Under the pieces are notes generated by a model, which ran no database searches, had not been told where the DNA came from, and worked only from the letters and a program-made list of their open reading frames with translations. Shown in pieces: positions 27,441 through 38,118 of a stretch of DNA of 64,000 nt. Location of the stretch: the NCBI RefSeq assembly GCF_019711415.1, contig NZ_JAIGNJ010000004.1:186001-250000 (forward strand), written 5' to 3'. Origin of the DNA: Qipengyuania vesicularis. Its GTDB lineage: Bacteria; Pseudomonadota; Alphaproteobacteria; Sphingomonadales; Sphingomonadaceae. The translations under genes and the position numbers were made by a program. Each line of letters begins with the position of its first letter. Position 1 is the first letter of the stretch.

Positions 27441-28076
27441 ATGGTTCAATCACGCAGTGAGGAGACGAAGACGCGGGTGCTCGACGCCGCCGCGGAGCTG
27501 ATCGTCGAGATGGGTCACACCAATGTGACGCTGAGGGATATCTGCCAGCGGTCGGGGATCTCGAACGGAAGCGTCTTCCATCATTTCGGATCAAAGGAGG
27601 GGGTCGTGCGCGAACTCTTCCTGATCGAGCGCCGCCGCTATCTGGGCGCGATCGCCGAAGCGATTACCGGTTACGAGGGCGACCCCTGCGATGCCTTTGC
27701 GCAAGGTACGCGCGAGGCCATGCGTTTCCAGCTCGCCGATGTGGAACGCTTCATGCACCTCATCGCCGATTTCAACGACAGCGAATGGCTGCGCGAGAAC
27801 CGCGAGCTGTGGCTCGGCACCGCGCTCGATATCCAGCAGCCGGTCGTAGAATGGGCGATGCCGCATTTCGCCAGCGGTGCGTTGCCGATGATGCCGCCGG
27901 CGGTTTTCCAGGCGATGTCGCTCGGCCCGGCCGAATTCCTGATGCGCTCGCAAAGGCAGGGGCGGATCGAGGATGCCTCGGCATTCATCGACACGATCGC
28001 TGCCGGGGTCGCCGCCAGCCTCAAGCACCTGCGGGACCAGCAGGCGGCGGAGAAGGCAAAGGCGGACAGCGCCTAG
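27441..28076 (+). CDS. TetR/AcrR-family transcriptional regulator
   Basis: A 211-residue repressor-type protein. The N-terminal helix-turn-helix reads TRVLDAAAELIVEMGHTNVTLRDIC and SGISNGSVFHHFGSKEGVV (residues 10-55), the standard TetR pattern. The ligand-binding domain is helical and of unknown specificity. It is divergent from the secreted repeat protein, with the TCTAGA array between them, so it probably controls itself and that gene. Confidence 0.9.
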   Translation: MVQSRSEETKTRVLDAAAELIVEMGHTNVTLRDICQRSGISNGSVFHHFGSKEGVVRELFLIERRRYLGAIAEAITGYEGDPCDAFAQGTREAMRFQLADVERFMHLIADFNDSEWLRENRELWLGTALDIQQPVVEWAMPHFASGALPMMPPAVFQAMSLGPAEFLMRSQRQGRIEDASAFIDTIAAGVAASLKHLRDQQAAEKAKADSA

Positions 28077-28155
28077 GCATCCGCCGCGCTGGCATCCACG
28101 TCTCTCTGGAGTGCGAAGCTTGCCAATCGGCTGGCTGCACGTCACTTCTTCGCCG

Positions 28156-28755
28156 ATGGGAAAGCTCGTACCCAGTCGCACCGCGATCCTCGTTTCGCTC
28201 GGCATCACGATTGCCGCAGTGGTCCTCCTCCTCGCGATGGACCGCCCGCCGATCTGCGAATGCGGCTATGTGAAGCTGTGGCACGGCCTGATCAATGATG
28301 CGGGCAACAGCCAGCATATCTCGGACTGGTACACACCAAGCCACATCATCCACGGCATGATCTTCTATGCGCTGGGCTGGTGGATCTTCATCAAGCGCGG
28401 TTGGGGCGGGGCGGAGGCCGCGAAGAAATGGGGCCTGCCATTGGCAGTGTTCCTCGAGGCTGCATGGGAGGTGCTCGAGAATACTCCCATGGTCATCGAC
28501 CGCTTCCGCTCGGTCACGGCCAACTTCGGCTATTCGGGAGATAGCGTGCTCAACTCCTTCGCCGATATCGGCTGGATGAGCTTCGGCTTCTGGCTTGCGC
28601 TGCGCCTGCCGGTGAAGTGGACCGTGGCGCTGGCGATTATCGGGGAGGTGGTTGCCGGGATCGTCGTGCGTGACGGGCTGACGCTTAACGTCATCATGCT
28701 GCTCTTTCCGATCGACGCCATTGCCGAATGGCAGGCCGCGAGCACGCACGGCTGA
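28156..28755 (+). CDS. DUF2585 (UPF0314) family membrane protein
   Basis: A 199-residue inner-membrane protein with about four to five hydrophobic helices. Characteristic residues include CECGYVKLWHG, SQHISDWYTPSHIIHG, WEVLENTP and GDSVLNSFADIG, which identify the DUF2585 family restricted largely to alphaproteobacteria. The ATG at 28156 gives the family length; the open frame continues upstream into the tetR end. Function is not known. Confidence 0.85.
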   Translation: MGKLVPSRTAILVSLGITIAAVVLLLAMDRPPICECGYVKLWHGLINDAGNSQHISDWYTPSHIIHGMIFYALGWWIFIKRGWGGAEAAKKWGLPLAVFLEAAWEVLENTPMVIDRFRSVTANFGYSGDSVLNSFADIGWMSFGFWLALRLPVKWTVALAIIGEVVAGIVVRDGLTLNVIMLLFPIDAIAEWQAASTHG

Positions 28756-30840
<2,085 letters not shown>

Positions 30841-30893
30841 GTGACGTCGCTCAGACTATCCATTTTGCTGGTTTTTAGGTTGGAGCATTAGTC

Positions 30894-32525
30894 ATGGAGT
30901 CAGGCAAGGCATCGCTTGCAGACCTTTTCGAGAACGAGCTTTTTTATGAGATTCCCAGTTTCCAACGACCGTTCTCGTGGGACAAAGACAACTTTCAAGA
31001 GTTGGTAGACGATCTCTGGGATACGGAGTTCGATACTGAGTATTTTCTAGGCAGCATAGTCTACTATGCCGAAGATCAGACGCGAATGGTTGTGGACGGA
31101 CAGCAACGTCTGACGTCACTGATGATCCTGCTGGCATGCATCCGGGACCTGATTGAGAACCAGAAAATCAAGGACGACATCCAGAGAATGATCGTCCAGC
31201 CAGAGGATACCGTCCGGCAGATTGACGAACGAGAACGACTGTTTGTCAAAGATCGCGACATGTTCAAATTGATGGTGACCGACAATGGCGGAACCAATGA
31301 GAGATATGATGCGCGAGACTACGACGAGCCAAGCAACCGGTATGTGATAGCTCGCAGCATATTCCGCTCATCCCTGGAGGGACGGAGCCAAGAAGACCTA
31401 GTAGATTTTCTCCGCTTCGTCTCCACGAAGTGTATTGTGATCTATCTCGAAGCAGACTCCTTTGATGAAGCATTTCGCTTGTTTGAGGTTGTGAATGACC
31501 GAGGCAAATCTCTTCGCCGAATTGACTTGCTGAAATCTCATAATCTTAATCCCTCGGTCGTGCCTAGCAAGAAAAAGCGCGCACTCTTAGCTAATCAGTG
31601 GGAGCAAGACGAAGCAAGTATAAAAGAGAAAGAATTTGAATCTCTCTTCAACATGATCCGTCTGATTCACACGAAGTCAAAACCTGCTGAAGACCTTTAT
31701 TCGGAGTTTAAAAATAGGATCTTTGATCGTGGGAGGATGGAGGAGGGCGAAGGTTTCTTCGAGGAAATAACTCGATACGTCGATATCTATAAGCAGATAT
31801 TCCAAGACTACGATTATCTGGACGGCCATGACTGTGAACGTCATTTTATGGCTCTAATGTCCATAATGGATGATCAGCTTCGTACTTTTGAGTGGCGCGC
31901 CTGTGTTCTCGCTTTCGCAAAAAAATTTGGCAGGGAGGATCTCTACGCGTTTTGTCTCGCGATTGAGAAAATCACGCTACTTCATTCCGTGGAGGGTGTT
32001 CGAAAAGACGAACGGTATGCTGATTTCACCGCAATCTTGACACGTATCGAAAGCGCCAAGGATGGCGCAGAATGTGCAGCATCAATTCAGATTGACACCT
32101 CAAAAATTGAAGAAAAGTTGGCGGAGGATGACCTCTACAAAAAACCTCACGAAAAATACGTTTTACTTCGCCTTGAATTAGCGGTCGCCGAAATGGACCA
32201 AATGCGTCAATTCACCGCTCGGACCGCTGAGCACGTTTTTCCTCAGAATCCGGAGGACGATAGCGAATGGGCGCAAATGGCTAACGAAGAAGAACGGAAA
32301 GAGTTCGTCAACAAATTGGGAAATCTGATTCTTCTCAGTAAGGGCAAAAATTCATCCGCTAGCAACCGCGACTTCCAAGAAAAGAAGCAAACATACCTAG
32401 CTCCAAGGGTAAGCGATTTTCCACGCAGTAGCCAAGTGCTCGGTTATGAAGCTTGGAACCGAGCAATAATCGAAGAGAGAACGAAGGAGGCCGCTTCGCT
32501 CGTTCTTCGGGACCCCGGTCAATAG
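30894..32525 (+). CDS. GmrSD-like DUF262/DUF1524 protein, probable type IV restriction/defence nuclease
   Basis: A 543-residue protein with the two GmrSD domains fused. The N-terminal DUF262 has the QRPFSW motif and the ParB/Srx-like DGQQR (68-72), associated with nucleotide hydrolysis. The C-terminal DUF1524 has the HNH-like EHVFPQ (H447) and KLGNLILLSKGKNSSASNRDF. Such proteins cleave DNA with modified cytosines, restricting phages. Base composition is visibly more AT-rich than both neighbours, and it lies between thiC and an unrelated minus-strand gene, suggesting horizontal acquisition as a one-gene island. Substrate specificity is inferred only. Confidence 0.85.
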   Translation: MESGKASLADLFENELFYEIPSFQRPFSWDKDNFQELVDDLWDTEFDTEYFLGSIVYYAEDQTRMVVDGQQRLTSLMILLACIRDLIENQKIKDDIQRMIVQPEDTVRQIDERERLFVKDRDMFKLMVTDNGGTNERYDARDYDEPSNRYVIARSIFRSSLEGRSQEDLVDFLRFVSTKCIVIYLEADSFDEAFRLFEVVNDRGKSLRRIDLLKSHNLNPSVVPSKKKRALLANQWEQDEASIKEKEFESLFNMIRLIHTKSKPAEDLYSEFKNRIFDRGRMEEGEGFFEEITRYVDIYKQIFQDYDYLDGHDCERHFMALMSIMDDQLRTFEWRACVLAFAKKFGREDLYAFCLAIEKITLLHSVEGVRKDERYADFTAILTRIESAKDGAECAASIQIDTSKIEEKLAEDDLYKKPHEKYVLLRLELAVAEMDQMRQFTARTAEHVFPQNPEDDSEWAQMANEEERKEFVNKLGNLILLSKGKNSSASNRDFQEKKQTYLAPRVSDFPRSSQVLGYEAWNRAIIEERTKEAASLVLRDPGQ

Positions 32526-32573
32526 CCGGGTGCTCGGCAGGTAGTGGAGTTTCAGGGACAGTATGTTCAATTT

Positions 32574-33218
32574 CTAACCCGCCGGAACGAGCTTCTCCAC
32601 CAGCGCCCTGAGCTCGCTCGGTGTCGTATGTCCGGCGACGATCTCGTGATAGCCGATGCCCGCCTTGCGCAGCGCTTCCTTCTTTACCGCATCGCGCGCG
32701 GCGGCGCTGGTGCCTGTGTGGTGACCTGAGCCCTGATATTCGAGCGCGTGCAAGACCTGGCAGTTCTCGTCCATCAGCGCGAAATCGACGCGCTTTGAAT
32801 TGACTGCGAGGAAGGCGTCCTTGTCGGGGCTGGCGAGGAACTCGCCAAGGCTCACCTGCGCCATCACCTGCCAGCGGGAATTGCGCGCGATCACAGCCGA
32901 GTCGAGCGCTTCGAACACTTTCGCCTCCGACTTGTTGAGCAGCGAGCGCGAGGTGAAGCTGGATCGGCTCACAAGCTTCAGCTGCTCGGCAGCGAGGTCA
33001 GCGCCGATGGCCTGCTCACGTTCCGCTTTCTCGACTACGCGCAGCGTCGGACCCTTCTTGCCGGACTTGCCCGCATTGCGCCCGCGCCAATAGGCCTTGC
33101 GCTTTTCGGCATCGGACTTGGCGATCACGCGCTCGAGCCCGATCCCGATCATTGCACCGAGAAACAGTACGATCAGCAGCGCCACGGGGCGGTCGAGGAG
33201 GAAGTTTATCGTTTCCAT
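32574..33218 (-). CDS. DUF2726 domain protein, membrane-anchored putative nuclease-like
   Basis: A 214-residue protein. Residues 10-30 form a single membrane helix, followed by a basic linker. DUF2726 covers about 85-210 (LLNKSEAKVFEAL, VDFALMD, ALEYQGSGHH, RDAVKKEALRKAGI). The D, ExxQ and K pattern resembles PD-(D/E)XK nuclease folds, but activity is unproven. It converges with the GmrSD-like gene. A decayed copy of its C-terminus lies at 37446-37612. Confidence 0.8.
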   Translation of the reverse strand: METINFLLDRPVALLIVLFLGAMIGIGLERVIAKSDAEKRKAYWRGRNAGKSGKKGPTLRVVEKAEREQAIGADLAAEQLKLVSRSSFTSRSLLNKSEAKVFEALDSAVIARNSRWQVMAQVSLGEFLASPDKDAFLAVNSKRVDFALMDENCQVLHALEYQGSGHHTGTSAAARDAVKKEALRKAGIGYHEIVAGHTTPSELRALVEKLVPAG

Positions 33219-33324
33219 TTCCGCACCTTAGTCCAGTGCCAGTTTGGAAAACGTAAAACGCTTTGCCTGGAATCTGCGCCGAATTCAGAGGTTCACCACC
33301 GCCAGTTCTTCACGAGCGCCTTTG

Positions 33325-33747
33325 CTACGGCCTTCCGCCTGAATTGCCCCATCTGATCACCGCGATGCCGGCGACCGCCAACAGCACCAGCCACAGCTTC
33401 GGATTGACCGTCCAGAAGTTCACGAACAGCGCGGCATGCATCGCGGTATAGGCGGCTAGCCAGCCAAGGCCCCAACTCCGGCGCAAGAGGGCGCCGATCG
33501 CGCCGATCGAGACGACCAGTCCCATCGCCCCGATATAGCCGAAATAGGCGGGCACCGAGAAGCCGACGAGGTTGACCTCGGCCGACCCGATGAAGGCGCG
33601 TGTGTCGGCCAGCGCCTCGACCGCTTCTCCGCCGAAACTCCACCAGCCTGCCGCTTGTCCGATCATCAGCCCGCTGACACCGATACGGATGAGCCCGGAG
33701 GCGAGGAAAACAAGGGCGACAAGTATTGCCAGAAACCGTTTCGTCAT
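33325..33747 (-). CDS. Small four-helix membrane protein of unknown function
   Basis: A 140-residue protein with about four hydrophobic helices (FLAILVALVFLASGL, PAYFGYIGAMGLVVSIGAIG, LGWLAAYTAMHAALFV, LWLVLLAVAGIAVI). No family is recognised with certainty. The ATG at 33747 has no Shine-Dalgarno. A TTGACG -35-like element on the minus strand (33777-33782) and a palindrome at 33749-33770 place a promoter so close that the mRNA may be leaderless. A longer in-frame start lies beyond the palindrome and is less likely. Confidence 0.65.
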   Translation of the reverse strand: MTKRFLAILVALVFLASGLIRIGVSGLMIGQAAGWWSFGGEAVEALADTRAFIGSAEVNLVGFSVPAYFGYIGAMGLVVSIGAIGALLRRSWGLGWLAAYTAMHAALFVNFWTVNPKLWLVLLAVAGIAVIRWGNSGGRP

Positions 33748-33748
33748 G

Positions 33749-33770
33749 GTGTATTGCTTACACAATACAC
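33749..33770. promoter_or_regulatory. Perfect 8-bp inverted repeat overlapping a promoter
   Basis: GTGTATTG-N6-CAATACAC directly abuts the start codon of the minus-strand membrane-protein gene, about six bases from a TTGACG -35-like hexamer. A regulator bound here would cover the -10 region. No cognate regulator gene is adjacent. Confidence 0.55.
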
Positions 33771-33886
33771 AGGTCTCGTCAACGCCCGTGTGTGGGAACA
33801 TCAGTTGCCTATCCTCACCAGCACCCGCTCCTGAACGCTGCCGCCAATCTTGACGCCCACCGCATTTGGCCGAACACTCCGCGCCC

Positions 33887-34291
33887 ATGACCCGGACCGA
33901 AACCAATCGCGCTCTCATCACCAAGGCTTTCGAAGGCTTGCGCCATGGTGATCCCTCGCATTTCCTCCCGCTGTTCGGCGAGGATATCGAGTGGCGGGTG
34001 ATGGGTTCGTCCGCCTGGTCCAAGCATGTGAAGGGTCTTGCCAATGTCGAGCGGGATCTCGTCGGGCCGCTGTTTGCCCGTTTCGCGGGGCCCTATCTCA
34101 ACATTCCCGAGCTGATCCTTGCCGATGGCGACCATGTCGTCGTGCTGGCGAAGGGCGACGCCGAGACTGTCGAAGGCCAGCGCTACGACAATGACTATTG
34201 CTTCGTCTTCCGGCTGGAGGGCGGCAGGATCGTCGAAGTACGCGAATACATGGACACGATCCTCGCCGACAAGGCGCTCGGTACCGGCTAG
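33887..34291 (+). CDS. SnoaL/NTF2-like ketosteroid-isomerase-fold protein
   Basis: A 134-residue cytoplasmic protein with the NTF2-like fold pattern: an N-terminal helix (NRALITKAFEGLRHGD), FLPLFGEDIEWRV, then LILADGDHVVVLAKGDAET and the closing strands YCFVFRLEGGRIVEVREYMDT. It resembles the SnoaL-like polyketide-cyclase/isomerase family, whose substrates vary widely. The ATG at 33887 is preferred to an upstream TTG. No operon partner. Confidence 0.85.
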   Translation: MTRTETNRALITKAFEGLRHGDPSHFLPLFGEDIEWRVMGSSAWSKHVKGLANVERDLVGPLFARFAGPYLNIPELILADGDHVVVLAKGDAETVEGQRYDNDYCFVFRLEGGRIVEVREYMDTILADKALGTG

Positions 34292-34463
34292 CCGTATTCG
34301 CGAGCGGGCCGGGCAAGGCGCGCCTTTTCGTCGGCAGGTTTCAACAAATGATGTCGCCCGATAGGGACTGTTGAAATAGTCACGCGCCCAATCAACCAAA
34401 TCTTGAGTTCTCTTCGTCTTATTGTCAGTCGGGGATCGATTTTTTCTTAGGAGTATTCGGGTC

Positions 34464-35465
34464 GTGAAAAATTTGGGCGGGATTGCCGCTGCGCTGCTTT
34501 GCAGCGTGGCTTTGTCGGCATGTGGCGGGGGCGATTCCCCGAGTACGGGTGGGGGCGGTACGCCGACCCCGTCGCCAACTTCCTCGCCGAGCCCCACGCC
34601 GTCGCCTTCACCTTCGCCGACGAGCTACACCAAGTTCCACGACATCGCCGTGCCGGTCGCTTTCGAAACCGCGTGTTTTACGGCGGACCCCTTCGAGGCG
34701 GGCAGCATGCCGACGCTGTTCGGCCCGCAGGGGTTCGGACAAGCCAGCGCCCTGTCCTATGACGGCAGCGACCTGTCGGTGGCGATCAAGGGCGTGAACG
34801 GGGTGACGCAAAGCTGGACCGGCGACCAGCGCGCCAACCTCACCACCGGCTGGGGGCCGGACGAGGACCAGTATCACTGGAGTAAGCCGCACCCCACGTC
34901 CTCCGACCGGGAGAGGCTTACGATGTTTGTTCCCTATTACGGGGCTGTCGGCGGCTTCCAGCTCAACCGCTACTCGCGCGCAATCACCGCAAAGATCAGG
35001 GGCGCTGGCACGATCCTGTCGCAGACATGGTGCGCAGGCGGCGTGCAGACCGCGGCGGGCGACTTCCCGAGCGGGACGAAAACCTACCCAGACACCGACG
35101 TCAGCTGGGGCGACATGTGGGCGCGCGATGGGTCCGGCCAGCCGGAGCTCGACCGGTTCTGGCTTACCGACTTCAGCAATTTCGCGCTCGAGGCGGATTT
35201 CGCGACGAATACGGTCAATCTCGACATCACCTTCGCCAAGGCTTCGGGCGAGACTTTCGGCCCCTACACCGGCACCGGCACGATCGGCAGCAAGGGCGAG
35301 ATCAGCGCGGACCTCGCCACCGCAGACGGCACGCTGATGATCCGCGGCAGCTTCTTCGGCCCGGGCGCCAGCGAATATGTCGTCATCTACGGGCTCGCCG
35401 AGGATACCAATGGCGACGGCGAGAACGACCTCGTCTTCATCGGACCCGTGGGGGCGCGCGAATAG
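34464..35465 (+). CDS. Lipoprotein with Pro/Ser linker and TbpB-like C-terminal beta domain
   Basis: A 333-residue lipoprotein starting at GTG 34464 with AGGAG upstream. The lipobox LSAC follows the signal peptide (Cys at about residue 20), then a Gly-rich and PSPTPSPS-type linker. The remaining 270 residues are beta-rich and end with FGPYTGTGTIG and IRGSFFGPGASEYVVIYGL, resembling the transferrin-binding-protein-like barrel (GxFxGPxAxE). A role in surface ligand capture is possible but unproven. Monocistronic. Confidence 0.75.
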   Translation: MKNLGGIAAALLCSVALSACGGGDSPSTGGGGTPTPSPTSSPSPTPSPSPSPTSYTKFHDIAVPVAFETACFTADPFEAGSMPTLFGPQGFGQASALSYDGSDLSVAIKGVNGVTQSWTGDQRANLTTGWGPDEDQYHWSKPHPTSSDRERLTMFVPYYGAVGGFQLNRYSRAITAKIRGAGTILSQTWCAGGVQTAAGDFPSGTKTYPDTDVSWGDMWARDGSGQPELDRFWLTDFSNFALEADFATNTVNLDITFAKASGETFGPYTGTGTIGSKGEISADLATADGTLMIRGSFFGPGASEYVVIYGLAEDTNGDGENDLVFIGPVGARE

Positions 35466-35610
35466 GTTCGGGCGAGGCCGGGCCACGGGGCGAACTCCGC
35501 TCCTGCGCCCGGCCGTTGGTCTGCCGCAAATCGACGCTGGCAGAGCATCGGCTTGACCCGCGGCCTGCGCGGCGCTTGCACTCCCCGCATCCAGCATGGG
35601 GGAGTCAGAC

Positions 35611-36183
35611 ATGATCGCAATCGCTTCGAAATACCCGGCGCTCGCCGCGGCCGTCCTGGCCCTGGCCGCGCCCGCCGCCGCGCAGGACGCGCCTCAGCGC
35701 CGCTATGCCGAGGCGAGCGCGCAGACTGCCACCGTCGCGGACGCCTATTTCGCGGCCTATATCGCCAACGACTGGGACGCGCTCGAACCCCTGCTCGCCG
35801 AGGACGCCAGCTTCCACGATCCGACTTCCGAGCGCATCTTCGGCGGCGCCCCGGTCGAGGGCAAGGAGGCGCTGATGGCGTTCTTCCGCTCGGCCTATGC
35901 CTCGATCGTCGAGGCCGAGTTCACGACCGAGCGCAGCCTCCACGCGGGCGATGTCGCGGTCTACGAAGGCACGCTTTCCTGGACTGCGGTGATCGGCGGA
36001 GAGCTGACGGTTTCCAGCACCATGCCCGTTGTTACCATCCTCGAGCAGGAGGGCGGCAAGATCGTATCCCACCGCGACTATGCCGATTACGCGCCGTTCC
36101 TCGCCGCGCTCGCCGAGGCCCGCTCGGCCCGCGCCATGGACCATGCCGACCATGCAGCCCATTCCGCAGAGGAGACGAAGTGA
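35611..36183 (+). CDS. Secreted SnoaL-like protein, first of a tandem pair
   Basis: A 190-residue NTF2-like protein with a signal peptide (ending PAAAQ, residues 1-24). The core shows DAYFAAYIANDWDALEPLLAED, FHDPTSERIFGG and KIVSHRDYADYAPFL, and the tail is His/Asp-rich (MDHADHAAH). The GGGAG upstream selects ATG 35611. Its stop overlaps the start of the next gene (TGATG), so they are probably co-translated. Periplasmic; substrate unknown. Confidence 0.82.
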   Translation: MIAIASKYPALAAAVLALAAPAAAQDAPQRRYAEASAQTATVADAYFAAYIANDWDALEPLLAEDASFHDPTSERIFGGAPVEGKEALMAFFRSAYASIVEAEFTTERSLHAGDVAVYEGTLSWTAVIGGELTVSSTMPVVTILEQEGGKIVSHRDYADYAPFLAALAEARSARAMDHADHAAHSAEETK

Positions 36184-36692
36184 TGCGCGCGACCCTGATC
36201 CTTGCCGCCGCGCTCGCCCATGCCATCCCTGTCAGCGCACAGGACGCCCCCGCACCCTCCTATGCCGAGGCCAGCGCCGCCACCGCGCCCGTGGCCGAGG
36301 CCTATGTCACCGCCTACACCACGCGCGACTGGGACACGCTCGAGGCGCATCTGGCTGAGGATGCGAGCTTCGAGGATCCCACCGCCACGCTGGTCTTCGG
36401 CGGCATACGCTCGGATGGCCGCGCCGCCATGATGGAACGCTTCCGCGTCGGCTATGCGAGCCTCACGCATATGGAGTTCGAGCGCTCCCGCACGATCGTC
36501 GCCGGCGACGTCGCGGTCTACGAAGGCGCGCTCGCCTGGGGCCTCGACCTCGGCAACGGCACGCTGGTCGAGAGCGTCACCCCCATGGTGATCGTGGTGA
36601 CGGTGAAGGACGGCAAGGTCGTCACCCACCGCGACTATGTCGACTACGCGCCGTTCCTTAAGGCGGTGCGGGAGGCCCGGGCCGGGGGGTGA
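36183..36692 (+). CDS. Secreted SnoaL-like protein, second of a tandem pair
   Basis: A 169-residue paralogue of the preceding gene with a signal peptide (ending VSAQ). The shared blocks YAEASAxTAxVAxAY, DWDxLExxLAEDASF, GDVAVYEG and VxHRDYxDYAPFL show tandem duplication. It lacks the His-rich tail. The overlap TGATG with the upstream stop suggests translational coupling and possibly a heteromer. Confidence 0.82.
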   Translation: MRATLILAAALAHAIPVSAQDAPAPSYAEASAATAPVAEAYVTAYTTRDWDTLEAHLAEDASFEDPTATLVFGGIRSDGRAAMMERFRVGYASLTHMEFERSRTIVAGDVAVYEGALAWGLDLGNGTLVESVTPMVIVVTVKDGKVVTHRDYVDYAPFLKAVREARAGG

Positions 36693-36848
36693 TTGCGTCG
36701 GGGTAAGGCTACGCTTCCTCGTGGGCGGAACTTGCGTGCCGGAGATCGCAGCCGATAAGGCCGGAGGAAGGCGCAAGGGCGCGGCGACGTGCAAACCGCA
36801 AATGAGCGAAGCGCATCGCGAGAAGGGTATCTGCTGGAGGGGGTGATA

Positions 36849-37436
36849 ATGGTCTTTGGTTTCGGCAAGAAGTGCGCTCCAAGTGCTGCCGATCAATTGG
36901 CATCGGGAAAATGGAAGTGCGCCAGTTGTGACGAATGGCACAACTGGCCCTTCGATCTTGCCGCTTTCGCACCCGATCCGTGGCCGCACGAGGTGGCTTA
37001 CGAACAGAACAGCGATTTGCGCTTCGATGGCGATTTCCTGTCCGAGGATTTCTGTATCCTTGGCGGCAAACACTTCATGGTGCGTGCGATCTTGCCCGTG
37101 CCGGTGATCGGAGTTCCCGGCGATTTCGCCTTCGGTTGTTGGAGCACGCTGAGCAAGACGAACTTCGAGAAGTATATCGACGGCTTCGATGCGGGCGAAT
37201 ACGCGGACGCGCCCCAATGGACGGGTTGGTTGATGAACCGGATTGCCGAATTCGTGCCGGGGCCGGAACCGCTAGGTGTGATCGTCCAGCCCCAACCCGG
37301 ACGACAGCGTCCGATCATCTGGGTGCAGGACGAAGACCATCCTCTCGCAATAGCACAGTCCGAGGGCATTACCGCCGAGAGGGTGCTGGAGGTTTTCGCC
37401 CACTACGGCCACGCACCAGCCGAAAATGGCGCTTGA
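36849..37436 (+). CDS. DUF2199 domain protein
   Basis: A 195-residue protein beginning with a putative zinc-binding CASC (WKCASCDEWHNWPFDLAAF), followed by the DUF2199 body (VRAILPVPVIG, FGCWSTLSKTNFEKY, VIVQPQPGRQRPIIW). The ATG at 36849 follows a GGAGGGGG ribosome site. Members are cytoplasmic and uncharacterised; they occur next to unrelated genes, as here. Confidence 0.85.
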   Translation: MVFGFGKKCAPSAADQLASGKWKCASCDEWHNWPFDLAAFAPDPWPHEVAYEQNSDLRFDGDFLSEDFCILGGKHFMVRAILPVPVIGVPGDFAFGCWSTLSKTNFEKYIDGFDAGEYADAPQWTGWLMNRIAEFVPGPEPLGVIVQPQPGRQRPIIWVQDEDHPLAIAQSEGITAERVLEVFAHYGHAPAENGA

Positions 37437-37445
37437 AGTGGGTAG

Positions 37446-37612
37446 CTAACCCGTCGGAAGCAGCATCTGCATCAGCATCCTCAATTCTTTCAGCGCGTTG
37501 AGGCCGGCGATGATCTCGTGATATCCATGCTGGCCTCGCGTTCATTTTTCCTATCGCTTCGCTGCTTAAGGTCGGGCTTTCTTCTTCACCGCAGCGCGCG
37601 GCGGCTAGCGAT
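37446..37612 (-). pseudogene. Decayed C-terminal remnant of a second DUF2726 gene
   Basis: Read on the minus strand, the last 26 or so codons before TAG at 37446-37448 give HGYHEIIAGLNALKELRMLM and then QMLLPTG, matching the intact DUF2726 protein end (GYHEIVAG...ELRALVEKLVPAG). Further upstream, about 37575-37612, DNA matching its ARDAVKKEA region is recognisable but carries a two-base deletion and in-frame stops. The N-terminal half is missing. It is a remnant of duplication or of an independent copy. Confidence 0.75.
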
Positions 37613-37719
37613 TGCATCCTCAGTCGCCGCCAGCTAAGTGGCGCCTCTCACTTTCAAGCGATGAAGCGTGCCGCGTCTGGCACGTGTGCGCTCGTGCGCA
37701 CGTAGCAGAGAGTGTTCCC

Positions 37720-38097
37720 ATGTCGGATTTCAAATTTGTTCGCGTCAATTGCGACTATTGCGCCGAGGGCGTGTGGTCAGAAGACGGTGGTTCGATGTCA
37801 ATTGACAGCTTGCCGATCTCGCGAAAGCTCAAATCATCGATACTCAAGTGGCAATGCGAATTCGAAACGGTCCCGTACTGGCTCGAGGAACGATATATCG
37901 AAAGCGACTGGTACAAGCTTCGCCAGCTCAACATCGCCCGGCGGCTCAAATACGAGCTACCCGATTATGTCGTTGTCGCCGGGATGCGCCTGATCAATGA
38001 CGATCTGACTGTCGGCGAGGATGTGCCCTATGGCGGAGACAACTTCCAAGACTGGAAAGACGGATACCTGCTCCGGGAAACGGTCGGGACGGGCTGA
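37720..38097 (+). CDS. Hypothetical protein
   Basis: A 125-residue soluble protein of unknown function. It begins MSDFKFVRVNCDYCAEGVW, has a CDYC motif, and is rich in Trp and Tyr (YWLEERYIESDWYKLRQLNIARRL), with an acidic C-terminus. Composition is less GC-rich than the neighbours. Together with the adjacent pseudogene this suggests a spot of genome turnover. The start at 37720 is favoured because the upstream extension runs into the pseudogene. Confidence 0.6.
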   Translation: MSDFKFVRVNCDYCAEGVWSEDGGSMSIDSLPISRKLKSSILKWQCEFETVPYWLEERYIESDWYKLRQLNIARRLKYELPDYVVVAGMRLINDDLTVGEDVPYGGDNFQDWKDGYLLRETVGTG

Positions 38098-38118
38098 GCG
38101 GCGCGCCGCTCGCATTCC

